Source: Saltatorellus ferox
GTDB taxonomy: Bacteria; Planctomycetota; UBA1135; GCA-002686595
DNA: 64,000 nucleotides
Assembly: GCA_007751475.1 (NCBI GenBank)
Contig: CP036434.1
Location: 1,178,001-1,242,000, forward strand
Direction: 5' to 3'
Shown here: one piece after another, positions 27,108 through 35,168 of the stretch
Numbering within the stretch: position 1 is the stretch's first letter
Layout: each line of letters begins with the position of its first letter
Position numbers and translations under genes: made by a program
Notes under the pieces: model-generated
What the model was told of the DNA's origin: nothing
The model's input: the letters and a program-made list of their open reading frames with translations, nothing else
Database searches by the model: none

Positions 27108-28634
27108 TCAGAAGTTCGAGCTCGGGCACCAGCGGAGGCGCGTCAGCGCGCCCGAGCCGGTCAGGTTGATCTGGATGCTCCGGACGTTCTGGATCGGTGC
27201 GGCCGGGACGATCGACTGGACCGAGTTGTCGCCGAGCGATCCGATGTCGATCACGTCGAGGGTGGCGCCGAACTCGTCGAAGAAGGTGAACACGTCGCGC
27301 TCCAGTGCGTCGACGTCCAGGACGCGGGCGCTGAAGAAGGTCACGTTCTCCGTGAACTCCAGGAGCATCCGGCCGCCCAGGGCCTCGTCATCCGGATCGT
27401 CGATCAGGCCGTCGCCGCCTGCGTCGATGTCGTTTTCTGCGATCACGAGCACGAGGCCGAGCGCTTCCGTGTTGCCGAGGCCGTAGCCAGGAGTCTGAAG
27501 GTCGAAGTCGCCGCCGGTCGGGTTCTCGGAGTCGAAGAGCACGAGCGCGTCCGGGTGGAAGGGCACGTTGTTCTGGGCCGAGAAGAAGACGCCGAGGTCC
27601 GCGTACTGGCCTGTGAGAACGTCACCGGCGACTTCCGGGCGCGGAGCACCGAAGGGGTTCTCGTCCAGGTTCACGAGTAGCGGGCACGGCACCATGCCGA
27701 GTCGAGCGAGGGCACCGGAGCCGCCGAGCACGAGCTCGAACCGGCGCACGTTACGCTTGTCGAAGGTGAGCGTCTGAAGGCTGTTGTCCCCGAGGTTCGT
27801 CAGCGGGATCGTCTCCAGGCTCATCGTGTCACCGATGTAGAAGCGAAGCTCCGAGAAGTTCGCGTCGTCGATGTCGAGGATCGTGGCCGAGCACATGCGG
27901 TAGGGCTCGGCGAAGTCGAAGCGCATCACGCCGCCGGCGGCGTCGTCCGAGACGTTCTCGAGGAGACCGTCGCCGTTCGTGTGGACGAGGGCGTCGGGCA
28001 TGACGAGGACATGGCCGAGGGCTGCCCCGTTGCCGAAGCCGTAGCCAGGGGTCGCGAGGTCCGTGTCGCCGCCCGAGGGGTTCGCGGTATCGAAGACCGC
28101 GACCGTGTTCGTGCTGCTGACCGCAGAGACCGTCATGTTGACGGCGCTCCACTGGTTCGCGATGACCTCACCGACGACCGGCTCGATGACGCCGAGCTTG
28201 TAGTTCGGGTCGAAGACCTGGCAGAGGGTGCCGCCCTGGCCCATCAGCGGAAGCCACGAGCCGACGGCGTCGAAGCCGCCGGGCTTGCGGGTCAGGAGAT
28301 AGAGCTCGACGCCGAAGTTCGCGGGCATCGAAGCGGTCGCACCCAGGGGAATCAGGATCTCGGCGGTACCGAGGCCGTTGAACCGGCCGCCTGCAACGCG
28401 GGTCGACTGAGTGAAGTCGAAGGCCGCGTCCTGCTCGAGGCCAGACCAGACCGCGAAGGGAGCGTTGGCGGCGCCGCTGAGGCGAAGCACTGCGTGCATG
28501 CCGACGGCGTCCGTCTGGGACCAGGCGGTGATCGACGAGGACTGGGCGGAGGCCACGGCCGAGGTTGCGGCAAGGGCCAAGAGGCCCTGGGCAAGGGAGC
28601 GTTGAAACACGGTGGGGGCGATGGGGCGATTCAT
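27108..28634 (-). CDS. exported protein of unknown function, paralog 1
   Basis: 508 aa. Signal peptide (LAQGLLALAATSAVASAQ), then an N-terminal beta domain to about 180. Two divergent copies of a roughly 150-residue unit follow. Each unit opens with FDxxNPxGGDxDLxTPGYG, carries an acidic loop of the type NGDGLLENVSDD that looks like a calcium site, and ends in a GDNS...GSGA strand pair. The C-terminal end is LRWCPSSNF. A close paralog at 30820-32313 shares the whole layout including that end. I do not recognise a named family; the layout suggests a structural or adhesive surface protein. A sigma-54 promoter match lies about 70 bp upstream, next to the sigma-54 activator gene. Confidence 0.8.
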   Translation of the reverse strand: MNRPIAPTVFQRSLAQGLLALAATSAVASAQSSSITAWSQTDAVGMHAVLRLSGAANAPFAVWSGLEQDAAFDFTQSTRVAGGRFNGLGTAEILIPLGATASMPANFGVELYLLTRKPGGFDAVGSWLPLMGQGGTLCQVFDPNYKLGVIEPVVGEVIANQWSAVNMTVSAVSSTNTVAVFDTANPSGGDTDLATPGYGFGNGAALGHVLVMPDALVHTNGDGLLENVSDDAAGGVMRFDFAEPYRMCSATILDIDDANFSELRFYIGDTMSLETIPLTNLGDNSLQTLTFDKRNVRRFELVLGGSGALARLGMVPCPLLVNLDENPFGAPRPEVAGDVLTGQYADLGVFFSAQNNVPFHPDALVLFDSENPTGGDFDLQTPGYGLGNTEALGLVLVIAENDIDAGGDGLIDDPDDEALGGRMLLEFTENVTFFSARVLDVDALERDVFTFFDEFGATLDVIDIGSLGDNSVQSIVPAAPIQNVRSIQINLTGSGALTRLRWCPSSNF

Positions 28635-28701
28635 GGCGGCGGGGGTGATCCATTCGGATCGAAGGGGAAGGACGGCACTTCACCGTCCTGCCCATGTCCC
28701 A

Positions 28702-28717
28702 TGCGAAGCGCGTGCCA
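28702..28717 (-). promoter_or_regulatory. candidate sigma-54 promoter of exported paralog 1
   Basis: On the minus strand the site reads TGGCACGCGCTTCGCA. The -24 hexamer is perfect and GG-N10-GC is kept; only one T of the -12 TTGC is C. It lies 68 bp before the ATG at 28634 and 134 bp from the 3' end of a sigma-54 activator gene, which makes functional use likely. Confidence 0.6.
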
Positions 28718-28850
28718 GGGTCCTGGGGACCCCGGCGGCCCCTCGGGAATCGCGGAATCGAGGCGGTCCACCCGGGGAAGAGCGGGCCGTCGGCGGACGC
28801 CCACCGAACGGGGCTTCCCATCGGCGGATTCACACCGCCGATTTCACCGG

Positions 28851-30284
28851 TCAGGCGAGGAAGTCCTCGCGCCGGATGCCCGCGCGCTTCAGAGCGTCGT
28901 ACAGCGTGCGGGCCGGGATGCCGGCGAGGTCAGCCGCTTCGCCGGCGTTGCCGCGGGTCGTCTTCAGGAGCGCGGTGAAGTACCGTCGGTCGAAGTCGAG
29001 GAGCACCTCGTCCCGTGCTTCCTTCCAGCCCCGAGATGGGGACACGTCGAGCTCGGGAGGCGCGCCCGCGACCCCGACGTGTTCCTGGGACGCACCCTGC
29101 CGATACCTGCGGACCGCCGGAGGCAGGTCTTCCAGACCCAGCCAGGTCCCATCGGCCAGCAGCACCGCCCGCTCGACCAAGTTGATCATCTCCCGGACGT
29201 TGCCAGGCCAGGGATAGACGAGGAGCGCCGCCAGCGAGGCATCGTCGAATCCCTGCACGTTCGAACGAAGCACGCTTGCGAAGTGCTCCACGTGATTCTG
29301 GGCCATGCGGAGGATGTCCTGGCGCCGCTCCCTCAGGGGAGGGATGTCGAGCGTGACGACGCTGAGCCGGAAGTAGAGGTCGGCTCGAAAGCGCTTCGCC
29401 TCTACCTCGGTTTCGAGGTTCCGGTTCGTGGCCGCGATGATCCGCACGTCCACGTCGACGGCCTTTTCGTCCCCGATGGGCTGGATCTTTCGTTCCTGGA
29501 GCGCGCGGAGCAGCTTGCTCTGAAGCGCCATCGGCATCTCGCCGATCTCGTCGAGGAAGAGCGTCCCCCCGTGCGCCAGTTCGAAGCATCCTCGGCGCCT
29601 CTGGATCGCTCCGGTGAACGCGCCCGGCGCGTGGCCGAAGAGTTCCGACTCCATGAGAGACTCTGCCATTGCCGCGCAGTTGATCGCCACGAAGGGACCC
29701 TTGGCGCGGCGACCTTCGGCGTGAATGGCCTGGGTCAGGTACTCCTTGCCCGTGCCGGTTTCGCCGGTGATGAGCAGGGACGTGTCCGCTCGGGCCACCT
29801 TCCGCGCGACGGCCAGCAGCTCCTTCATTTTGGGGGACTCCGAGGCAAAATCGGACAGGCGGCTGCTGTCTTCTGCGAGCTGGGCCGTCGCGTCGATCTC
29901 CTCCTGGCGCCGCCTGGCGAGGGCGCGGACCGCGTCCCGGAGCTCGCCCTTCTCGAGCGTCCGTCCAAGGACGGCGTGGGTGCCGGCCGTGATCAGCTCG
30001 GCCCTTCGGGCTTCGACCTCAGCCAGTTCGGAGCCCTGACCTCCGATGAGTGCCACGCTCAGAGGCGGCGTGCCACCGGCCGCGGCTTTCTTCAGCGCCG
30101 CCAGGGGCGTCGCCCCCAGGAGTTCGTGGTCGATGACGAGCACGTCTCCGGTGTGCTGCTGGATCCAACCTATCCACTCGGCGCCTCTCGGGAGCACGAG
30201 GACTTCGAACTCGTCCTGGAGCTGGTCGGCAAGCCACGGCGCGGAGCTGAGGCGGGGCGCGGCCAGAATCACGCGGGGAAGCAT
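28851..30284 (-). CDS. sigma-54-dependent transcriptional activator (NtrC family) with degenerate receiver
   Basis: 477 aa. Residues 1-125 are receiver-like: an Asp is present in VLVIDHELL (Asp52), but the acidic pair at the start and the usual Lys context are missing, so it is probably not a standard phospho-receiver. The AAA+ domain spans about 147-375, with Walker A GETGTGKE (174-181), the sigma-54 contact loop GAFTGA (221-226), Walker B TLFLDEIGEM and a sensor region ending YPWPGNVREMINLVERAV. The C-terminal Fis-type HTH includes NAGEAADLAGIPARTLYDALKRAGI. It activates sigma-54 holoenzyme from upstream sites. It sits between two paralogous exported-protein genes and is their most likely regulator. 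No histidine kinase is adjacent. Confidence 0.92.
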   Translation of the reverse strand: MLPRVILAAPRLSSAPWLADQLQDEFEVLVLPRGAEWIGWIQQHTGDVLVIDHELLGATPLAALKKAAAGGTPPLSVALIGGQGSELAEVEARRAELITAGTHAVLGRTLEKGELRDAVRALARRRQEEIDATAQLAEDSSRLSDFASESPKMKELLAVARKVARADTSLLITGETGTGKEYLTQAIHAEGRRAKGPFVAINCAAMAESLMESELFGHAPGAFTGAIQRRRGCFELAHGGTLFLDEIGEMPMALQSKLLRALQERKIQPIGDEKAVDVDVRIIAATNRNLETEVEAKRFRADLYFRLSVVTLDIPPLRERRQDILRMAQNHVEHFASVLRSNVQGFDDASLAALLVYPWPGNVREMINLVERAVLLADGTWLGLEDLPPAVRRYRQGASQEHVGVAGAPPELDVSPSRGWKEARDEVLLDFDRRYFTALLKTTRGNAGEAADLAGIPARTLYDALKRAGIRREDFLA

Positions 30285-30502
30285 CCGAGCACTTTATCAG
30301 CGGATGCCTCGACCTTTCGGCGGAGAATCGCCGATCTGGATCGGAAGGATCCCGCCGAGGACGATCGTTCCCGGGGTAAGAATCGTCTCTCACCCACGCC
30401 GAAGCGGATGGTTGCAGAGCGGACCGGGAGTTGCAGAGCGGGGCGGACACCTGGACAGACCGGCTGTCCATTCCTTCGCGCTGTCATGGCGCGCGTGCCT
30501 CG

Positions 30503-30703
30503 ATGAAGCCAAACGAAGACCACCTGGAGCCCGACGCGACCGAAAACCCCGGTGACTCCATGAGCGCAAGCCGTCCCGCCGTGGGGGCGCGGAATCTCCA
30601 GGAGGCCGATGCGGCGGGGGAGTCACCAGGTGTTCCTCCTGCCGCCGGGCCACACGCTTTGTCGGCCGGTGGGCGGCGGCCGCCGCCACGCCTGCTTCGC
30701 TGA
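30503..30703 (+). CDS. doubtful small ORF
   Basis: 66 aa, starting MKPNEDHLEPDATENPG and turning Pro/Arg-rich at the end. It has no recognisable domain. The start is acidic and protein-like, and it ends 12 nt before a strong hairpin. The second half looks like a non-coding shadow. Reported only because it fills a gap. Confidence 0.2.
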   Translation: MKPNEDHLEPDATENPGDSMSASRPAVGARNLQEADAAGESPGVPPAAGPHALSAGGRRPPPRLLR

Positions 30704-30714
30704 CCAGAACGAAA

Positions 30715-30760
30715 GAACGCCTGGCTTCGGCTCCCATTCAGGAGCCGAAGCCAGGCGTTC
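30715..30760 (-). terminator. strong terminator hairpin of exported paralog 2
   Basis: Perfect 20-bp arms (30715-30734 and 30741-30760) with a CATTCA loop, 60 nt after the stop of the gene at 30820. Read on the minus strand the stem is followed by TTTCGTTC, a weak T-tract. Confidence 0.75.
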
Positions 30761-30819
30761 TCCAGACTCGAGGAGGGGGTGTCAGCTGGGCCGACGCTTC
30801 CTCCGAGGCACGGGCCGAC

Positions 30820-32313
30820 TTAGAAGTTCGAGCTCGGGCACCAGCGCAGGCGTGCCAGTGCACCTGAGCCAACGAAGTTGACCTGGATGCTGCGGACGGC
30901 ACCGATGGGCGCCACCGGGGAAAGCGTCTGCACGGAGTTGTCGCCCAGTGCGTTGATTTCGAGGATGTCGACCACCGCGCCGAACTCGTCGAAGAACGTG
31001 AACACGTCGCGCTCGAGGCCGTCGACGTCCAGAACCTTGGCGTTGAACACGATGATGTCCTCGGTGAACTCGAAGAGCATCTGACCGCCGCCCGCTTCGT
31101 CGTCGGGCGAGTCGATGAGGCCGTCGCTGTTCGCGTCCACGTCGTTCTCGGCGATGATCAGCACGAGGCCGAGCGCCTCGGTGTTGCCGATGCCGGGGCC
31201 GGGGGTCATGAGGTCGAAGTCACCGCCCGTCGGGTTTTCGCTGTCGAACAGAACGACCTTGTTGGGGTGACCCGCCACGTTGTTGTTCGCGGAGATCGAA
31301 ACACCGAGGTCGAGGTACTGGTTCGTGATCACCGTGCCCATCTGCTCGGCGCGGGGTCCGCCGAACGGCGTCTCGTCGAGGTTGATGTTCAGCGGGCACG
31401 GAACCATCCCGAGGCGAGCCAGGGCTCCCGAGCCACCGAAGGCCACTTCGAATCGGCGCACGTCGCGCTTGTCGAAGGTCAGCGTCTGGATCGAGTTGTC
31501 CCCGAGGTTCATGAGCGGGATCGTCTCCAGCGTCATCGCCGCGCCGACGTAGAAACGCAGCTCGGAAAGCTGGTTGTCGTCGATGTCGAGGACCGTGGCG
31601 GAGCACATGCGGTACGGCTCCGAAAAGTCGAAGCGCATGACGCCGCCGTCGATGCTGTCGTCCGGAACATCGACGAGGCCGTCGCTGTTTCCGTCCGTGA
31701 TATCGGTCGGGAGGATCAGAACCTTACCGAGGCCCGTGGTGTTGTTCGCACCGTAGCCCGGGGTGATGAGGTCCGTGTCGTTGCCCGTCGGGTTGGCGGA
31801 GTCGAAGACGATGACCTCGTCCGGGCGCCCGTTGTTGCCGAGACCGGCGATGGTCATGCTGATCTCGCTCCACTGGTCGCTCATGAACTCGCCTGTCTGC
31901 GGGTCCGCAACGCCGAGCTTGTAGTTCGGGTCGAACGTCTGGCAGAGCGTGCCGCCGTTGCCCTGAAGAGGAACCCAGGTTCCCGTCGAGCTGAAGCCGT
32001 TCGGCTCACGCGTCAGGACGTAGAGTTCAACGCCGAAGTTGGCGGGCATCGATGCCGGGACGGGGAGCACGAGGCTCGCCTGACCCACTCCGTTCATGAT
32101 GCCGCGTCCGATCGGAACCGACGTGCTGAGATCCACCGGGGCATCCATCGTGGAGCCCGACCAGATCGCGAAAGGAGCGTTGGGCTGGCCGCTCACGTCG
32201 ATCCGGATCTCCATTCCGGAGGTCGTGGTCTGGGTCCAGGCGTCGATGTCAGAGGCGGCAGCGTGCGTCGCAAACGCAACGCTACAGAGCGTCAAAAAGG
32301 CAGAATTCTTCAT
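30820..32313 (-). CDS. exported protein of unknown function, paralog 2
   Basis: 497 aa from ATG 32313 with a clear signal peptide (AFLTLCSVAFATHAAASD). It shares the complete layout of the protein at 27108-28634: an N-terminal beta domain, two units opening with FDSxNPTGxDxDL and carrying acidic dockerin-like loops (NSDGLVDVPDDS, NSDGLIDSPDDE), and the same C-terminal LRWCPSSNF. The strong conservation of the very end suggests a sorting or anchoring role. The pair brackets the sigma-54 activator gene. No good sigma-54 match was found upstream of this copy. An in-frame extension of 61 codons is rejected because it precedes the signal peptide. Confidence 0.8.
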   Translation of the reverse strand: MKNSAFLTLCSVAFATHAAASDIDAWTQTTTSGMEIRIDVSGQPNAPFAIWSGSTMDAPVDLSTSVPIGRGIMNGVGQASLVLPVPASMPANFGVELYVLTREPNGFSSTGTWVPLQGNGGTLCQTFDPNYKLGVADPQTGEFMSDQWSEISMTIAGLGNNGRPDEVIVFDSANPTGNDTDLITPGYGANNTTGLGKVLILPTDITDGNSDGLVDVPDDSIDGGVMRFDFSEPYRMCSATVLDIDDNQLSELRFYVGAAMTLETIPLMNLGDNSIQTLTFDKRDVRRFEVAFGGSGALARLGMVPCPLNINLDETPFGGPRAEQMGTVITNQYLDLGVSISANNNVAGHPNKVVLFDSENPTGGDFDLMTPGPGIGNTEALGLVLIIAENDVDANSDGLIDSPDDEAGGGQMLFEFTEDIIVFNAKVLDVDGLERDVFTFFDEFGAVVDILEINALGDNSVQTLSPVAPIGAVRSIQVNFVGSGALARLRWCPSSNF

Positions 32314-32494
32314 GGTGATTGGGAGAACGGAGGCTGGGTCGACGGAAACGTCCGACCCGGTCCTATTGAATACCGCGGAGACCCCAGGTTGGGGGTGAAA
32401 CCGAGATGAAGGCTGGCAAGATGTCGGGCTTGTAAGGAAGGGTATGACTCCAATTGGCTTGACGCCAAGTCCGCCCGGGGAGGGGGGCTGTCTC

Positions 32495-32914
32495 ATGAAG
32501 AAACACGCATTCGGCGGCTCCGTTCCGCCGGAATACTACACCACTCGATTCCGCGTGGTGGCCCGGCCCGAGCGATGGCCGGCGGAATTCACCATCATCA
32601 CGGCGTGTGCTCCAACGGGGGAGCTCTGGCCTCTGGAGAGAAGTGCGGCTGCCGACCGAGCCCTGGCCCGGGTCCTTTATGAAGAAGGCCGATGGCACCA
32701 TCGGATCACCGGCTACGATCCGCTAGGGGATCACGCCGAGCCGGGCTGGGCCATCGAGCAGACGGTCGACGAAGGGATCTCCCTCGCGGCCCGGTTCGAC
32801 CAGCTGGGCCTCTACGTCGTTCAGGGCGGCGAGCTCTTCGTGATCATGACGGCGGCGCCCGACCGCCTTTCACCGGTCGCGCCTTTCCTCGATCGGCTCG
32901 ACGATCCGCACTAA
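32495..32914 (+). CDS. DUF3293-family protein
   Basis: 139 aa from ATG 32495, preceded by AGGGGGG as ribosome-binding site. The layout fits DUF3293: an N-terminal strand with TIITACAPTG, a central segment in which the chain (GYDPLGDHAEPGWAIE) ends in the family-typical Glu-Pro-x-Trp, and a C-terminal GLYVVQGGELFVIMTA. The function of the family is unknown. It is a small cytoplasmic protein, divergent from exported paralog 2. An in-frame ATG 17 codons upstream is less well placed. Confidence 0.65.
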   Translation: MKKHAFGGSVPPEYYTTRFRVVARPERWPAEFTIITACAPTGELWPLERSAAADRALARVLYEEGRWHHRITGYDPLGDHAEPGWAIEQTVDEGISLAARFDQLGLYVVQGGELFVIMTAAPDRLSPVAPFLDRLDDPH

Positions 32915-32959
32915 TCCCCCTGGTCGTCCTTCGGCTCTCAGTCGACGGACGGACTCGCG

Positions 32960-33310
32960 TCAGTCTTCGGGATCCCAGCCGCAGTCCTCCAGGCGAACTC
33001 GGCCGTTCTTGACGGCCACGCCTTCCGCTCGCAGGAGCTGTGCCTGGTCCCTGGCCGTGCCGCCGGCGACCCGGATCGTTCCGTCGGATCCCAGCACTCG
33101 ATGCCAGGGTACGCCGCTGTGGTTGACGAAGCGCCTCAGCGTCGATCCCACGAAGCGCGCCGCCCGCGGCAAGCCCGCTTCCTCGGCCACTTGACCGTAG
33201 CTGGCGACCCTTCCTCTCGGGATGGAATCCACCGTCGCCAGAACCCGCTGAACCCGGATGTCCTGGAGCAGCTCCGGCGCGGACTTCTCCCGAGGCTTGC
33301 CCGGGCTCAC
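32960..33310 (-). CDS. alkyltransferase-like protein (ATL), MGMT-related, without the acceptor cysteine
   Basis: 116 aa. The DNA-binding domain of O6-alkylguanine-DNA alkyltransferase is evident (RVLATVDSIPRGRVASYGQVAEEAG, then FVGSTLRRF). The active-site PCHR is PWHR (HSGVPWHRVLGSDG), so it cannot accept alkyl groups. ATL proteins bind O6-alkylguanine lesions and hand them to nucleotide excision repair. The start is a GTG that overlaps the stop of the BioY gene by four bases (GTGA), so the two are translationally coupled. Confidence 0.85.
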   Translation of the reverse strand: MSPGKPREKSAPELLQDIRVQRVLATVDSIPRGRVASYGQVAEEAGLPRAARFVGSTLRRFVNHSGVPWHRVLGSDGTIRVAGGTARDQAQLLRAEGVAVKNGRVRLEDCGWDPED

Positions 33311-33855
33311 GGGGTCTTCCTCTGGGCAAAGTGCTCCGTCAGCGCCGCCGCGACGACCGTCTTGATGAGCGCACCCCAGAGGAACGGAGTGACGCCGTAT
33401 TCGATCGCAGCGGAGAGCCCCACGAACCTCGCCAGCCAGGCGGCTCCGAGCGCGAGGATCAACGCATGGGCCGTCGCCATCACCATCAGCGAGAAGAGCA
33501 CGCCGCGCCCCGCGAAACCGGACAGGAAGGCCGCGGGGACGAAGCCCACCACGTACCCGGCCGTCTTCAGCTCGAGGAAGGCACGGCCCGGTGCCGCGTC
33601 TCCGTTGGACAGAATCGGCGCGCCGAGGAGGACGAGAGCGAGGTAGGCCGCCGCGGCTCCTGCTCCAATACGTGCACCGAGCAGTCCTCCCACGGCGAGT
33701 ACCGCGAGCGTTTGCAGGGTCATGGGAACCGGTTCGAGTGAGACGTTCACGCGTGCCCCGAGCGCGATGCTGATCGCGCCGACCAGGATCCAGATCGCCG
33801 CCCACGCCGGGTTCGATCCACGTTCTCGACTCCGCCCGAGGCTATTGCTTGCCAT
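33307..33855 (-). CDS. bioY: biotin transporter BioY (ECF-transporter S component)
   Basis: 182 aa from ATG 33855 with about six membrane helices. The BioY hallmarks are ARVNVSLEPVPMTLQTLAVL near the N-terminus and an FLELKTAGYVVGF segment. It captures biotin and works either alone or with an energy-coupling ATPase module, which is not encoded nearby. A longer in-frame opening to 34113 overlaps the divergent lipoprotein gene and is Arg-rich, so it is rejected. It shares a 4-nt overlap with the ATL gene. Confidence 0.85.
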   Translation of the reverse strand: MASNSLGRSRERGSNPAWAAIWILVGAISIALGARVNVSLEPVPMTLQTLAVLAVGGLLGARIGAGAAAAYLALVLLGAPILSNGDAAPGRAFLELKTAGYVVGFVPAAFLSGFAGRGVLFSLMVMATAHALILALGAAWLARFVGLSAAIEYGVTPFLWGALIKTVVAAALTEHFAQRKTP

Positions 33856-33908
33856 GGGCGTGTCGTTTCTCGAACATCGTTGCCTGGCCGATCGTCTCCT
33901 GCGTAACC

Positions 33909-35168
33909 ATGATGAATACTCTCCAGCATCGTACGGTCTCGCCTTCGCTTCCGCAGCGGCGCCTGGCGACGATCCTGATGCGCGCGTGGGTGATGGGTAT
34001 GGTCCTCGGGGGCGCCGCTTGCTCGTCCGACGAATCAGCCCACGCGGATCCACGCTCCGGGGGCGAGGCCGCCCGGGCCGGGTCCGAATCTGCAGCTTCC
34101 TTGGAGTCTGCATCGATGGCAGCAGCGACCGCGGATCGACCGGCGGAGGCAGCCGGGCCTTCCGCTAGCGAGCCACTCGATCCCGAGCCACTCGATCCCG
34201 AGCCACTCGATCCCGAGGCACTCGATCCCGATGCAGCTGGCCCAGAGCTACGCGATCTCGAGTTCCTGGTCCTCATGCCGGGTGGTGAGCCAGCCACGTT
34301 CGTCGAGGTGCTCCTCCTCGACATGGAGAGGGTGGACAGGACGAGCCTGCTCCGCGCCACGGGTGGCGATCCCGACGCGGAGAAACTCCTCGAAGTCCTC
34401 GGGACGAGGAAAACGACCGACAGCCGGGGCCGCGTGGTCTTTCGAGCGAGTGGCGGCGGGCTCCTCGCCAGCGCCTCTCTCGGCAGGCTCTTCGCCACGC
34501 GACCTTTCTCTCCGACGGCCGAGGGCGCCGAGGTCCTGACGCTCCAGCTCGCGGTCGACTCCAGCGTACGGGCTCGGGCCGTCGACGCCGATGGGGCCCC
34601 GATGCCGGGGATCCCGATCGCTCTCACGATGGAGCTTCCAACGCCCGGTGCCAACACGCCGGCGCGGTGGGTCGACCTCGCGATCCGGGAGGCGAGCGGC
34701 GCGGACGCCACCGTGCGATTCCGGGATCCCCGCGGCGGCGTGCAATCGCCTGGCGGGAAGAACATGACGCGCTTCGGACTTCGCGCCGCCATCCCGGGCC
34801 TCGCCGATCCGACGCCTGTCCTGTTCGATCCCGACGCTCCGCCGGAAGCGCCCCTCGATCTCACCGTGCCGCGGCTTTCGTCCTTCGTGGTGGAGGTGCT
34901 GAGCCCGACCGGTCAGCGGCTCGACATCGAGGCCGACGTCTTCGTCGAGGCGCAGAACGCTCCTGCGGGCTCGAAGCTGCGCGCCCGGCTCCAGGACGGG
35001 CGCGCCACATTCACGGCGATCGTTCCGAAGACGCTCCTGCGGGTGACGGTCCAGCCGCTCGACGGCGGGGCCGCCTTCGAAGGGATCGGGCCTGGTGCCG
35101 ACCTACCGGGTGACGTGGCGATGATCTCGGTCTCGATGGGTGGAGCCGTGGGGAGGAAAGGGCGTTGA
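33909..35168 (+). CDS. putative lipoprotein with carboxypeptidase-regulatory-like domains
   Basis: About 419 aa. Signal peptide with a lipobox-like GGAACSSDES, then an acidic, Ala/Ser-rich linker containing four EPLDP repeats. Beta-sandwich segments follow, including SVRARAVDADGAPMPGIPIAL near 235, resembling carboxypeptidase-regulatory (CarboxypepD_reg) folds. ATG 33909 or 33912 is chosen because the 5' end otherwise overlaps the divergent bioY start. The last bases overlap the TTG start of the next lipoprotein gene, so the two form a coupled pair. Function unknown, probably cell-surface. Confidence 0.65.
   Translation: MMNTLQHRTVSPSLPQRRLATILMRAWVMGMVLGGAACSSDESAHADPRSGGEAARAGSESAASLESASMAAATADRPAEAAGPSASEPLDPEPLDPEPLDPEALDPDAAGPELRDLEFLVLMPGGEPATFVEVLLLDMERVDRTSLLRATGGDPDAEKLLEVLGTRKTTDSRGRVVFRASGGGLLASASLGRLFATRPFSPTAEGAEVLTLQLAVDSSVRARAVDADGAPMPGIPIALTMELPTPGANTPARWVDLAIREASGADATVRFRDPRGGVQSPGGKNMTRFGLRAAIPGLADPTPVLFDPDAPPEAPLDLTVPRLSSFVVEVLSPTGQRLDIEADVFVEAQNAPAGSKLRARLQDGRATFTAIVPKTLLRVTVQPLDGGAAFEGIGPGADLPGDVAMISVSMGGAVGRKGR
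34170..34229 (+). repeat. four 15-bp tandem repeats within the lipoprotein gene
   Basis: Unit GAGCCACTCGATCCC at 34170, 34185, 34200 and 34215, the last copy with one change. It is in frame and encodes Glu-Pro-Leu-Asp-Pro four times. Near-perfect DNA identity suggests a length-variable, slippage-prone linker. Confidence 0.9.

Larger units (their letters stand above)
30285..30819. other. intergenic region upstream of the sigma-54 activator
   Basis: 535 bp. It contains a doubled GTTGCAGAGCGG (30411-30422 and 30430-30441, 19-bp period), whose second copy makes a weaker plus-strand sigma-54-like match with the preceding GG at 30421. It also holds a doubtful 66-codon ORF (30503-30703) and the strong hairpin at 30715-30760. 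The promoter of the activator gene should be near 30290-30400. Confidence 0.5.

Noticed and set aside
25652-27169. 505-codon plus-strand frame across the lipoprotein gene
   Set aside because: Arg/Gly-rich shadow; the minus strand has a lipobox and beta-barrel pattern.
30420-30435. Plus-strand sigma-54 site before the doubtful small ORF
   Set aside because: GG-N10-GC and TTGCA are present but the -24 hexamer is poor (GGACCG) and the downstream ORF is unconvincing.
32314-32494. Sigma-54 promoter for exported paralog 2
   Set aside because: No GG-N10-GC with TTGC found on the minus strand; only the other paralog has a good match.
34170-34229. CRISPR-like array
   Set aside because: Repeats are contiguous, in frame and without spacers; they are coding tandem repeats.
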